DNA of 7,049 nucleotides from Chloroflexota bacterium (GTDB lineage Bacteria; Chloroflexota; UBA11872), in assembly GCA_026707185.1 (NCBI GenBank), contig JAPOXI010000008.1, positions 1 to 7,049 of the forward strand, in the 5' to 3' direction. Shown here piece after piece: positions 1 through 6,592 of this stretch. Both the position numbers and the translations under genes were made by a program. Under the pieces are notes generated by a model. The model ran no database searches. It saw nothing but the letters and a program-made list of their open reading frames with translations, and was not told the origin of the DNA. Numbering within the stretch: position 1 is the stretch's first letter; each line of letters opens with the position of its first letter.

Positions 1-1025
1 GGCAGGTCGTAGTGCCCGTCCACGATTCGTACCGGTTCCTTCAGCACGCCCTCGATTGCGAAGTTGCCGCTCTCCTGGATGAGGAAGTTGGGAATCGAGG
101 CATCGACCTGCGCCGAGGCCACGAAGTTCAACACGCTGAACGGGTTGTGCGGCGCCACCGCGATGCCGTAGGCCTCGGCCATGCTGGCGATCTTGCGTAG
201 TTCCGAAATGCCGCCGGAGTGCCCGATGTCCGGCTGCGCGTAGGACACGGCTTCGCGTTCGAACAGTTCCCGAAACCCCCAGCGCGTGTAATGCCGCTCG
301 CCGGTCGCCAGCGGCACGGTGGTTTCCTGCGAGAGCTTCTCCATCGCGCTCGTGTACTCCGGCCCGCAGGGCTCCTCCAGGAACATGGGCCTGAATTCGG
401 CGATTCCCTCGGCCAGCTTGCGGATCATCCCCAGGCTCAGCCGGCCGTGCGTCTCCACCATGATGTCCACGTCGGGCCCCACCGCCGCCCGCACAGCGCC
501 GACCCTGGCGATGGCCTGCTCGAACTGGGCGGGCGAGAGGTAGTACCCGGCTGTGGACAGCGGATCGAACTTCATGGCCGTCCACCCGTCGGCCACCGCG
601 TCCGTGGCGCTCTGCACCAGTTCCGCCGTGTCCGCGCCGCTGATTCCCCGGTAACAGCGCAGCCGCGTTCGCATCGGCCCGCCCAGCATTTCGTGAATGG
701 GCAGCCCGGCGGCTTTGGCCTTGATGTCCCACAGCGCGATGTCGATTCCGCTCATGGCCGACATGTAGACCACGCCGCCGCGGACGTTGTGCCACATGTA
801 GTACATGCTCGACCAGACCTGCTCGACCCGGCGGGCGTCGCGTCCGACCAGGTAGTCGCCGATCGTCTCCACCGCGCCGGCCACCGCCCCGGGCATCAGA
901 GAGCACTCGCCGTACCCCACCAGCCCGTTGTCCGTCTCGATCCGAACGTAGCAGTAGTTGAAGGATCCCCGGCCGTAGTAGACCTCGGGGTTGAACGTGA
1001 GCGGGGTAACCGATTGGATCTTCAC
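1..1025 (-). CDS. Enolase-superfamily (mandelate racemase/galactonate dehydratase-like) enzyme, 3' end off the window
   Basis: Read from the minus strand, this frame stays open from GTG at 1025 to the left edge: 341 full codons, C-terminus missing. The N-terminal capping domain (about 1-125) contains the family signature SGIDIALWDIKAKAAG (92-107). The barrel carries a complete acid-sugar dehydratase metal site: E191 in VETHGR, E217 in FLEEP and E243 in TGER, spaced 26 and 26. H193 and H293 (APHNPF) match the catalytic histidines of D-galactonate dehydratase, and D266 lies in QPDIGHSGG. The expected reaction is Mg-dependent dehydration of a sugar acid to a 2-keto-3-deoxy acid in the cytoplasm; the exact substrate cannot be read from the sequence. 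The first ligand is Glu where galactonate dehydratase has Asp. GTG is chosen because no ATG lies in frame upstream and MKIQSVTPLTF is a typical family start. It follows the P-loop gene after a 119-base gap. Confidence 0.93.
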   Translation of the reverse strand, partial: MKIQSVTPLTFNPEVYYGRGSFNYCYVRIETDNGLVGYGECSLMPGAVAGAVETIGDYLVGRDARRVEQVWSSMYYMWHNVRGGVVYMSAMSGIDIALWDIKAKAAGLPIHEMLGGPMRTRLRCYRGISGADTAELVQSATDAVADGWTAMKFDPLSTAGYYLSPAQFEQAIARVGAVRAAVGPDVDIMVETHGRLSLGMIRKLAEGIAEFRPMFLEEPCGPEYTSAMEKLSQETTVPLATGERHYTRWGFRELFEREAVSYAQPDIGHSGGISELRKIASMAEAYGIAVAPHNPFSVLNFVASAQVDASIPNFLIQESGNFAIEGVLKEPVRIVDGHYDL

Positions 1026-1114
1026 GGGCGCGCTCGATTCATTGGCGGCCCGTGGACTGCTGACCCGAGAGCCGCATAGGCCGCGAGTTCCCGCCCAGCG
1101 TATATCGCCCACCC

Positions 1115-1133
1115 GGCGCGGTCAGCCGCCGCC
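1115..1133 (-). terminator. Possible hairpin downstream of the P-loop gene
   Basis: GGC-GCGG pairs with CCGC-GCC around a TCAG loop, with one bulged base, giving about seven GC pairs. It starts roughly 12 bases past the stop of the P-loop gene. No U-run follows on the minus strand, so an intrinsic terminator is not demonstrated; it may be a pause or 3'-end-stabilising structure, or chance in GC-rich DNA. The rest of the 1026-1144 gap shows only a weak TATACG at 1104-1099. Confidence 0.22.
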
Positions 1134-1144
1134 GACGCGTGGAC

Positions 1145-1720
1145 TTATGCCTGGGGCTTTGGCCCGAACCGACGCTCGAAGTCGACAAGCCACGTATCCA
1201 CCGCGCGCTGGCTTCGCAACCGGACCACATTCGTTCCACGAGCGGTCGCATCCTGCATGAGCCCCGTGTAGGTGCGGTGGCGCCGCCGATATACCCGCAG
1301 GTTCCAGAGCACCAGGCCGTCCCAGGTCAGTAACGCATTCCGAACGGTCTCGCGCTGCACGCCCCAGAGGAGTTGGTCCTTGCTTTGGATTCGCCGCAGC
1401 GTTCGCAGAAGCACCCGCCAGCAGGCCGTTCGCAGCGGTAGATCCAGCCAGACCATCAGTTCCACCCGCGGCCAGAAGATGTCCCGCGAGCGGCTGTAGT
1501 TGCCTTCCACGACCCAGGCGTCGCCGGCCGTAGCTTCCCGAACCTCGGGAAGAAACTCCTCGTCGGAAGGCATCCCCCAGTCGGGACGGTGCCGCCAGTG
1601 CAGGGCGTCAAGCTCAACGTGCGGCACGTCCAGGATGTTCGCCACGCGGCGCGCAACGGTCGTCTTGCCGGAACCCGACAGCCCGCAAATCCAGACGCGT
1701 CGGGGCAGGCCGTCAATCAT
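1145..1720 (-). CDS. P-loop NTPase, FlaR/adenylate kinase-like small kinase
   Basis: A 191-residue protein starting at ATG 1720. The Walker A loop GLSGSGKTT lies at 13-21, followed by ELDALHW (36-42), WVVEGNYSRSRD (69-80) and a hydrophobic Walker B-like strand MVWLDLPL (89-96). This order (P-loop, LDALHW, EGNYS, WLDLP, then an Arg-rich lid around 97-130) is that of the small proteins annotated as DNA topology modulation protein FlaR or adenylate kinase-like ATPase; they resemble shikimate and adenylate kinases. The family's substrate is not settled, and the FlaR name should not be read as a proven topology role. The length is normal and the gene looks intact. It follows the chelatase gene after 44 bases on the same strand, so co-transcription is likely, although no clear Shine-Dalgarno precedes the ATG. 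Most likely a cytoplasmic nucleotide or small-molecule kinase. Confidence 0.9.
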   Translation of the reverse strand: MIDGLPRRVWICGLSGSGKTTVARRVANILDVPHVELDALHWRHRPDWGMPSDEEFLPEVREATAGDAWVVEGNYSRSRDIFWPRVELMVWLDLPLRTACWRVLLRTLRRIQSKDQLLWGVQRETVRNALLTWDGLVLWNLRVYRRRHRTYTGLMQDATARGTNVVRLRSQRAVDTWLVDFERRFGPKPQA

Positions 1721-1764
1721 GGTCGGCGTGGCGGAGAGTTAGCCGCCTGTCCAGTCCGGTCGGC

Positions 1765-3756
1765 TCAGGCGGTAGCCAGCCGGATCAGGCTGGTCAGTTC
1801 GCCTGACGCCAGCGCGTCCAGCCGCACGTGCGCGGCCATCATCGACTTGGCCAGGTCGGGCAGCGGGCTCAATCGCGCCCTGCGCCGGTCGGCATCGATC
1901 ACCAGCGCCGGAATCCGGTCCAGCGCCAGCCGCCGCGCGGCACGCATGGCGTCGTCGATCGGGTCCGACCCGGGTTCGAGGCCGACGTTCGCCACGCCGT
2001 CCGTCAGCAGGATCACGATCGGCTTGGTTTCGGCGTCCCGCGCGCGTTCGCGCAGGATAACCCGGCGCGCCAGGTCAAGCCCCTGCGCCAGCGGCGTCCG
2101 GCCGCCCGTGGGCAGTTCCCGCATGCGCGCGTGCGCCAGGTCCAGGCTGTTGGTCGGCGGCACGGTCTCGTGCGCGTCGGTCTTGCGGAACGTGACCAGC
2201 CCAACGCGATCCCGGCGCTGGTAGGCGTCCGCCAGCAGCGATAGCACCGCCGACTTGGTCAGTTGCATCCGCCGCTGCGCCGCCATGCTGCCCGAGCCGT
2301 CCACCACGAACAGCATCAGGTTCCCGACCTTGCGCATGCGCCGGCGGATTCGGACGTCGTCCTTGGTTATGGAAGGCGTTCCGTCGCCGATTCCGCGCAG
2401 CGCGGCGGCCCGGATTGTGTCCAGCAGCGCCACGTCCGGCGAGTCGTTGGGCTTCATGTGCCGGCTGCGCACCGAGCGTCCGCGGCGGCCCTGCACCTCG
2501 TGCTGCGTTCTTCGACCCGAACGCGGCCGCGTCATCGGCAGCCGTTCGTGGGCCGCAACCATCGGCGACTCAGGAATCGAGTCGGGGTCGATCTGCCGCT
2601 CGGCGCCCGCCTGTGTCGGCGCGCCGGCGTTCTGGTCGGACGCCGCCACCGTTTCCTCGCCGGTGGCCGACATCTGCCGCTTTTCCATACCGGCCTCCGC
2701 GGCATCGCTGCCGCTGGCCTGGCGCGAGGCGTCGAACGACTGGATGGCCTGATCCAACTCGTCCGGATCCAGGTGCGGCGGTGTGAACGGATCGCGTCGT
2801 CGCCGGTGCGGCAGCGCCAGCTCGGCCGCGCGCCGGATGTCGTCGCGCGTCACCTCGGTGCGCCCTTCCCAGGCCGCGATCGTGGATGCCGTCTTGTGCA
2901 TCACGATGTCCGCCCGGTGCCCGTCCACCCCCATGGCAATGGCGATATGAATGATCAGCGAGAGCATTTCCGGGCTCACGTCCACCGAGGGCAGCAACTC
3001 GCGCGCCTGGACTATCTGCTGCTGCAAGTCCGCGCTCGCCCCGGTCCACTCGGCCAGGAAAGCCGCCGGGTCGGCGTCGTAGGCGATGCGCCGGCGCACG
3101 ATCTCGGCCCGGATGGCCGGCTGCGTATCCCCGCGAATCTCGGCCGCCAGCCCAAACCGGTCCAGCAGCTGCGGTCGCAGGTCGCCTTCCTCCGGGTTCA
3201 TCGTCCCGACCAGGATGTATTCGGACGGGTGCCGGAACTGGACGCCTTCGCGCTCGATCAGGTTCGTGCCCGAGGCGGCGCTGTCCAGCAGCGTGTCCAC
3301 CAGGTGGTCGTCCAGCAGGTTGACCTCGTCCACGTACAGCAACCCGCGATGCGCCGCCGCCAGCAGCCCCGGTTCGAACTTGCGCTCGCCGCGCGCCAGC
3401 GCCGCTTCCAGGTCCAGCGTGCCGATCACCCGGTCCTCGGTGGCCGACACGGGCAAATCCACCACCCGCACCTGCCGCGTGGTGTACTCCACGTCGCCGT
3501 TCTGCCGCTGCTCCTTGCAGTCCTCGCAGACGTTGAGCGAACCCGGCGCGCACCCGTAGGTGCAGGTCGCTACCTCGATCTCCGGCAATACCGCCGCCAG
3601 CCCACGCACCGCCGTGGACTTCGCCGTCCCGCGCTCGCCACGAATCAACACCCCGCCAATGCTGGGGTTGATTGCATTGAGCGCCAGCGACAGGCGCATC
3701 AGGTCCTGCCCGACGATCGCTGCGAAGGGGAACGTCGCGCCGTTCGAATGAATCAT
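1765..3756 (-). CDS. Fused AAA+/VWA chelatase subunit (magnesium/cobalt chelatase I-D type)
   Basis: 663 residues from ATG 3756. The AAA+ module (about 8-320) has FPFAAIVGQD, Walker A GERGTAKST (40-48), Walker B LLYVDEVNLLDD (139-150) and the GTMNPEEGDLRPQLLDRFG segment (184-202) carrying sensor and arginine-finger residues. Cys 65, 69, 77 and 80 (CTYGC and CEDC) form a possible metal or structural site. A charged, low-complexity linker (about 335-430) precedes a VWA domain with a complete-looking MIDAS: VDGSGSM (485-491), TGGRT (550-554) and LLTDGVAN (583-590). In this family I-D proteins power metal insertion into a tetrapyrrole by a large BchH/CobN subunit; no such subunit is in the window. 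An in-frame GTG at 3774 with GGCGG six bases upstream is a credible alternative start adding six residues. ATG is preferred because the family normally has only a few residues before FPF. Cytoplasmic. Confidence 0.94.
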   Translation of the reverse strand: MIHSNGATFPFAAIVGQDLMRLSLALNAINPSIGGVLIRGERGTAKSTAVRGLAAVLPEIEVATCTYGCAPGSLNVCEDCKEQRQNGDVEYTTRQVRVVDLPVSATEDRVIGTLDLEAALARGERKFEPGLLAAAHRGLLYVDEVNLLDDHLVDTLLDSAASGTNLIEREGVQFRHPSEYILVGTMNPEEGDLRPQLLDRFGLAAEIRGDTQPAIRAEIVRRRIAYDADPAAFLAEWTGASADLQQQIVQARELLPSVDVSPEMLSLIIHIAIAMGVDGHRADIVMHKTASTIAAWEGRTEVTRDDIRRAAELALPHRRRRDPFTPPHLDPDELDQAIQSFDASRQASGSDAAEAGMEKRQMSATGEETVAASDQNAGAPTQAGAERQIDPDSIPESPMVAAHERLPMTRPRSGRRTQHEVQGRRGRSVRSRHMKPNDSPDVALLDTIRAAALRGIGDGTPSITKDDVRIRRRMRKVGNLMLFVVDGSGSMAAQRRMQLTKSAVLSLLADAYQRRDRVGLVTFRKTDAHETVPPTNSLDLAHARMRELPTGGRTPLAQGLDLARRVILRERARDAETKPIVILLTDGVANVGLEPGSDPIDDAMRAARRLALDRIPALVIDADRRRARLSPLPDLAKSMMAAHVRLDALASGELTSLIRLATA

Positions 3757-3800
3757 TCCCCCATCGTCGCACACTGTGGACCGCCAGCGATCAGAAACGG

Positions 3801-3850
3801 AGACTCCTCAAAGGCCTGCGTTTCGAGGCTCTGAGTCCCGAGTCTTGAGG
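3801..3850 (-). other. Interleaved inverted repeats in the chelatase leader
   Basis: Within the spacer between the RCC1-GSDH stop and the chelatase start, several arms can pair in competing ways. AGACTC (3801-3806) matches GAGTCT (3840-3845). CCTCAA (3806-3811) matches TTGAGG (3845-3850). CCTCAAA (3806-3812) can instead pair with TTTCGAGG (3821-3828) with one bulge. The first two pairings cross each other, so they would form a pseudoknot or alternative folds. There is no U-run and no recognised riboswitch motif. It could be a 3' processing structure of the upstream gene, a leader element for the chelatase gene, or chance. Nothing else is seen in the 152-base spacer. Confidence 0.3.
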
Positions 3851-3908
3851 TCGGTTGCAGATTCTAGACGCGCCGCGATGTGCGACGACTCGGTGTCGTG
3901 CGCGGAGA

Positions 3909-6233
3909 TCACACTTTGAAAGTTGGAACGTGGGTGACCCCTGGGGCAAAGCTGACTTCGACTGCAAGGAGCCGATACAAGCCCCGGGTGGAGACAATCA
4001 GTAGTTCGCCGTCCGCATCCGGTGCGAGTGATGTAATCAGCGTGTCGAGGTTTACGATCTCGATTGCGCGCCAGCCGGATTCGGCGGTGCCGTTGAGCGC
4101 CCACACCTGCCCGCTGCAGTAGTCGGCAAAGATGTAGGTTCCCTGCAGCCGTGGAATCGAGCTCCCTCGATACACGATGCCGCCAACGATAGAGCACTTG
4201 AAGTCCTGTGGGTCATTCGTCGGCTCGGGACTACGTTCATAGGAAAATACAGGTTCGGTGAATTGCGCCTTAAACGCCTCGCCTTCATTGCATGGTTTCA
4301 GGTCCATTGATCCGTATGTTTCGTTGAGAGAGGGCGACACAGTCAGACAGTCGAATCCCTCCAGGATGGGCCATCCAAGGTTCGCACCTGGCGTCGCAAT
4401 CGAGACTTCCTCCTGGGTTATTTGTCCTACATCGCCCACCCAAAGCTCTTCGTTGTGGGTATCAAAGGACATGCGCCACGGATTCCGCAGGCCGTACGAC
4501 CAAATCTCAGGTCTCGCCTCCGGACTGTCCCGAATTGGATTGTCTTCAGGTATTGTGTACGGTACATGAACCGAAGCTTCGCGAACGTTAATGCGAATGA
4601 TCTTGCCATGCAGGCTCTCTAGGCTCTGCGGGCATTCAAAGCAGCTGGCATCGCCGATCCCCAGATACAGCATGCCGTCCGATCCAAACCTGATGGCGCC
4701 GCCGTAGTGGTTGACCTTAGGAATTGCTCCTGTGTCTTCCTTATCTCGTGTTACGTCTAGAATAGCAAGTTCGCGATTACGCGCCGGTATTCCGTCTATA
4801 ATTGGCAATCGCGACAGCCTCGCGAAATGCTCCTTGTGCAATTGACCATCTCTCATTGTATAGTAAATATATATGTACTTGGAGGCGGGATATCGAGGGT
4901 CAACAGCGACACTCAGCAGGCCCTGTTCCTGGTTCTCCGAGATCACAATGTCCGACATATTCAGAATTTGTGTGCGGGATCCGTCAGGCGTGATCACCTC
5001 GATCGTGCCAGTCTTGTAGGCGACTGCCAGACCGCCGTTGGGCCAGGGGAGCACCTCGGTGGGGATGACGTCGTTGGGGAACCGGTGTGATGCTTGTTCT
5101 AGGTATAGGCTGGCAAAGGGACTTGGCAGTGGCTGCGGTTGGTCAAGGCTCCAGCAGGCGATCCTCGAATCTCGAGTGATTGCGCACGTTTTGGTCCAGC
5201 CGCCGCTGACTGATCGAAAACGTCCGGGCGGTCCTATGCGGGCGTTAGCCGTTTCAGGCGCCTTTCCACCCCAGCACTCGACATGTCCGGTGGCTAGCGT
5301 GCCGCAGGTGTGATCCGAGCCGGCACTGATCCGGACAAAAGCTGTCGCTGGCGGTTTCGATTGGCCGACGGCGTTGTCCCCCTGGCACAGAGCCTTGCCG
5401 TCGCTATGCAACACACACGTGTGCGCGATGCCAACGGCCAGGGCACGGAACGGTCCCTCGCGCGAGTCGGCTCGCCCGTTGTCGTTCTTGCCCCAGCAAA
5501 TCAAGTCCCCGACACTAGTCAGCCCGCAACTGTGTTCCGCGCCGGCGCCGATCGCCGTAAACGCAACACCCGCCGGCGGCGTCGCCCGATCGTCCGCATT
5601 CCGGCCCCAGCATGTGGCCGTCGGACCGCTCAACGCACAGGCGTGGTCCCAGCCCGCGTCGATCGACGTGAACCGGCCGTCCGGTGGCGAGGCCTGCTGG
5701 TGGTTGTTGCGACCCCAGCAGCTAATCTGCCCGTCGGTCTGCAGCCCGCACGAGAAACCCCATCCCAACGAGAGCTGACGAAACCTGGCGCCCTCCAGCA
5801 CATTGAGTTGGCCCTGATCATTCGGTCCTCGGCAAATGGCCTTCCCATCTCCCCGCAGCCCGCACCAGTGATTCTCGCCCGTTGCCACCTGAACGAAGTC
5901 TCCGGGCTCGGCATCCTTCGAGGAATCCACGGGCGTGATGCGGGCTGGTTCGGACGTCGGGTTCACAACGGCGGCGACGGTATCGGCTCGCACCCGCGGG
6001 CTTTGTTCGACCGGGCGGGCTGTTGAAGACTGGTCGCTTGTTGCCCGTGTCGGTCGTGACGGATCTCCGCAGGCCGCGAGCAGTGCCGCAACTACAGAGA
6101 CGGCTAGCAGATACCAAAGGAGCCTGGCTGCCGGGCGGCTGGATACAGTCCGCGATTTGACGGATCCGGATGCGTTGCCTCGGTTCGTTGTGAGTAGGAC
6201 TGCAGGCCGAGCGCGCCATTGGCACGAGATCAA
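3909..6233 (-). CDS. Secreted lipoprotein: RCC1-like repeats fused to a glucose/sorbosone dehydrogenase-like propeller
   Basis: 774 residues from TTG 6233. A hydrophobic segment RLLWYLLAVSVVAALLAAC (37-55) ends in a lipobox with Cys55, so the protein should be lipid-anchored outside the membrane. A Ser/Thr/Pro-rich linker follows (56-110). Seven RCC1/BLIP-II-like repeats (about 111-370) have the pattern F-x-x-I-x-A-G-x-x-H-x-C-x-L ... G-x-x-x-C-W-G; nearly all keep two Cys per repeat, suggesting disulfides. Residues about 385-757 form a GSDH/HHIP-type propeller: HYGG (509-512, the catalytic His region of soluble glucose dehydrogenase), LYLGIGD (522-528), GLRNPW (581-586), LWVGDVGQ (597-604) and NLGWPILEG (618-626). 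Expected role: PQQ-dependent oxidation of a sugar, with the RCC1 part perhaps binding a ligand or partner; the substrate is unknown. No ATG or GTG lies in frame before the signal segment, so the start is uncertain. The tail resembles the gene at 6593-7049. Confidence 0.92.
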   Translation of the reverse strand: MISCQWRARPAVLLTTNRGNASGSVKSRTVSSRPAARLLWYLLAVSVVAALLAACGDPSRPTRATSDQSSTARPVEQSPRVRADTVAAVVNPTSEPARITPVDSSKDAEPGDFVQVATGENHWCGLRGDGKAICRGPNDQGQLNVLEGARFRQLSLGWGFSCGLQTDGQISCWGRNNHQQASPPDGRFTSIDAGWDHACALSGPTATCWGRNADDRATPPAGVAFTAIGAGAEHSCGLTSVGDLICWGKNDNGRADSREGPFRALAVGIAHTCVLHSDGKALCQGDNAVGQSKPPATAFVRISAGSDHTCGTLATGHVECWGGKAPETANARIGPPGRFRSVSGGWTKTCAITRDSRIACWSLDQPQPLPSPFASLYLEQASHRFPNDVIPTEVLPWPNGGLAVAYKTGTIEVITPDGSRTQILNMSDIVISENQEQGLLSVAVDPRYPASKYIYIYYTMRDGQLHKEHFARLSRLPIIDGIPARNRELAILDVTRDKEDTGAIPKVNHYGGAIRFGSDGMLYLGIGDASCFECPQSLESLHGKIIRINVREASVHVPYTIPEDNPIRDSPEARPEIWSYGLRNPWRMSFDTHNEELWVGDVGQITQEEVSIATPGANLGWPILEGFDCLTVSPSLNETYGSMDLKPCNEGEAFKAQFTEPVFSYERSPEPTNDPQDFKCSIVGGIVYRGSSIPRLQGTYIFADYCSGQVWALNGTAESGWRAIEIVNLDTLITSLAPDADGELLIVSTRGLYRLLAVEVSFAPGVTHVPTFKV

Positions 6234-6379
6234 CCGATCAAGACCCCGAACCGACAGCGCCGTAGCGTCTTTCAGATCACGGGCCCTCCACGGCCGGTGG
6301 TCTGAGAGCCACGGATTGCACGATCAGCATCGGCGGCGCCGATGCCGCTTGGACAATCTTCACTGCAGGGCCGTTGAAT
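6234..6379. other. Spacer upstream of the RCC1-GSDH gene, no gene recognised
   Basis: This 146-base stretch separates the chelatase relic from the TTG start. On the minus strand the lipoprotein frame remains open back to a TGA at 6326-6324, but offers no ATG or GTG. I see no convincing -35/-10 pair and no strong Shine-Dalgarno; a GGGG run lies 10-13 bases before the TTG, too far for usual spacing. The only clear structure is the perfect inverted repeat listed separately. Confidence 0.5.
6327..6345. repeat. Perfect 8-bp inverted repeat with 3-base loop
   Basis: GCATCGGC, loop GGC, then GCCGATGC: a perfect 8-bp GC-rich hairpin about 95 bases upstream of the RCC1-GSDH start. No U-run follows on either strand, so it is not a typical intrinsic terminator. 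It could be an operator-like dyad or an RNA stem in the leader; no regulator family can be assigned from this sequence. Confidence 0.4.
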
Positions 6380-6517
6380 GTCACAGATTCACAACCCACC
6401 GAATCTGGAGCTAGTTGCGTTGAGCGCCAGCGACCGGCGCTATCAATTCTCGCCGACGATCGCCACAATTGGAAACGTGGCGACGCCAGGATGAATCGTC
6501 CGCGCATGGTCGCACAT
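6380..6517 (-). pseudogene. Decayed fragment of the I-D chelatase gene start
   Basis: Read on the minus strand from 6517, this stretch aligns without gaps to the chelatase gene start at 3774: by hand about 74 of 105 bases match, then about 21 of the next 33, after which similarity is lost. The conceptual peptide MCDHARTIHPGVATFPIVAI parallels the chelatase N-terminus, and after two stops (TGA TAG at 6445-6440) RRSLALNA matches RLSLALNA in the same register. The real gene's ATG 3756 corresponds to ACG here, while its upstream GTG corresponds to ATG. The fragment ends just before where Walker A would begin, so it cannot encode a functional ATPase. It sits 75 bases after the second GSDH gene's stop, as the intact chelatase gene follows the RCC1-GSDH gene, so it is best read as the remains of a tandem duplication. 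Confidence 0.75.
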
Positions 6518-6542
6518 CCGAGCGCGGCGTAGCTCTTAGCCG

Positions 6543-6558
6543 CGTCGAGCCTTCGACG
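6543..6558. repeat. Small perfect hairpin after the second GSDH stop
   Basis: CGTCGA, loop GCCT, TCGACG: a 6-bp stem with a tetraloop, 34 bases past the stop of the GSDH fragment. A second dyad lies beside it, CGCGGC and GCCGCG separated by ten bases (about 6523-6544). Neither is followed by a U-run on the minus strand. They could help end the upstream transcript, but may be chance in GC-rich DNA. Confidence 0.25.
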
Positions 6559-6592
6559 TACCTCGCCTCACCGCGTGCTCACAGTCGCGAGA

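Noticed and set aside
219..1079. Plus-strand open frame of 286 codons opposite the dehydratase
   Set aside because: The minus-strand reading gives a textbook enolase-superfamily protein with full active site; the plus-strand product is compositionally biased and unrecognisable.
1099..1127. Possible promoter for the dehydratase (TATACG at 1104-1099 with GGCTGA 17 bases upstream)
   Set aside because: The -35 match is poor and the spacing match could easily be chance; not strong enough to annotate.
1039..1251. Minus-strand 70-codon open frame between the P-loop gene and the dehydratase
   Set aside because: It overlaps the end of the P-loop gene out of frame and gives a basic, featureless peptide.
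2263..3834. Long plus-strand open frame of 523 codons opposite the chelatase gene
   Set aside because: Arg/His/Gln-rich low-complexity translation without recognisable domains; it is the antisense shadow of a well-supported GC-rich chelatase gene.
4859..4880. AT-rich alternating stretch resembling a promoter or origin element
   Set aside because: It lies within the conserved GSDH coding frame and simply encodes a Tyr/Ile-rich strand.
5310..6026. Plus-strand open frame opposite the RCC1 repeats
   Set aside because: Antisense to the seven cysteine-patterned repeats; its own translation shows no domain.
6277..6379. Extension of the chelatase relic past the Walker A position
   Set aside because: Base matches fall to chance level after about 6380 in the ungapped alignment, and no gapped match was convincing by eye.
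6277..6507. Minus-strand 76-codon open frame across the chelatase relic
   Set aside because: It is in a different register from the one that matches the chelatase N-terminus and resembles nothing; more likely a by-product of decay.
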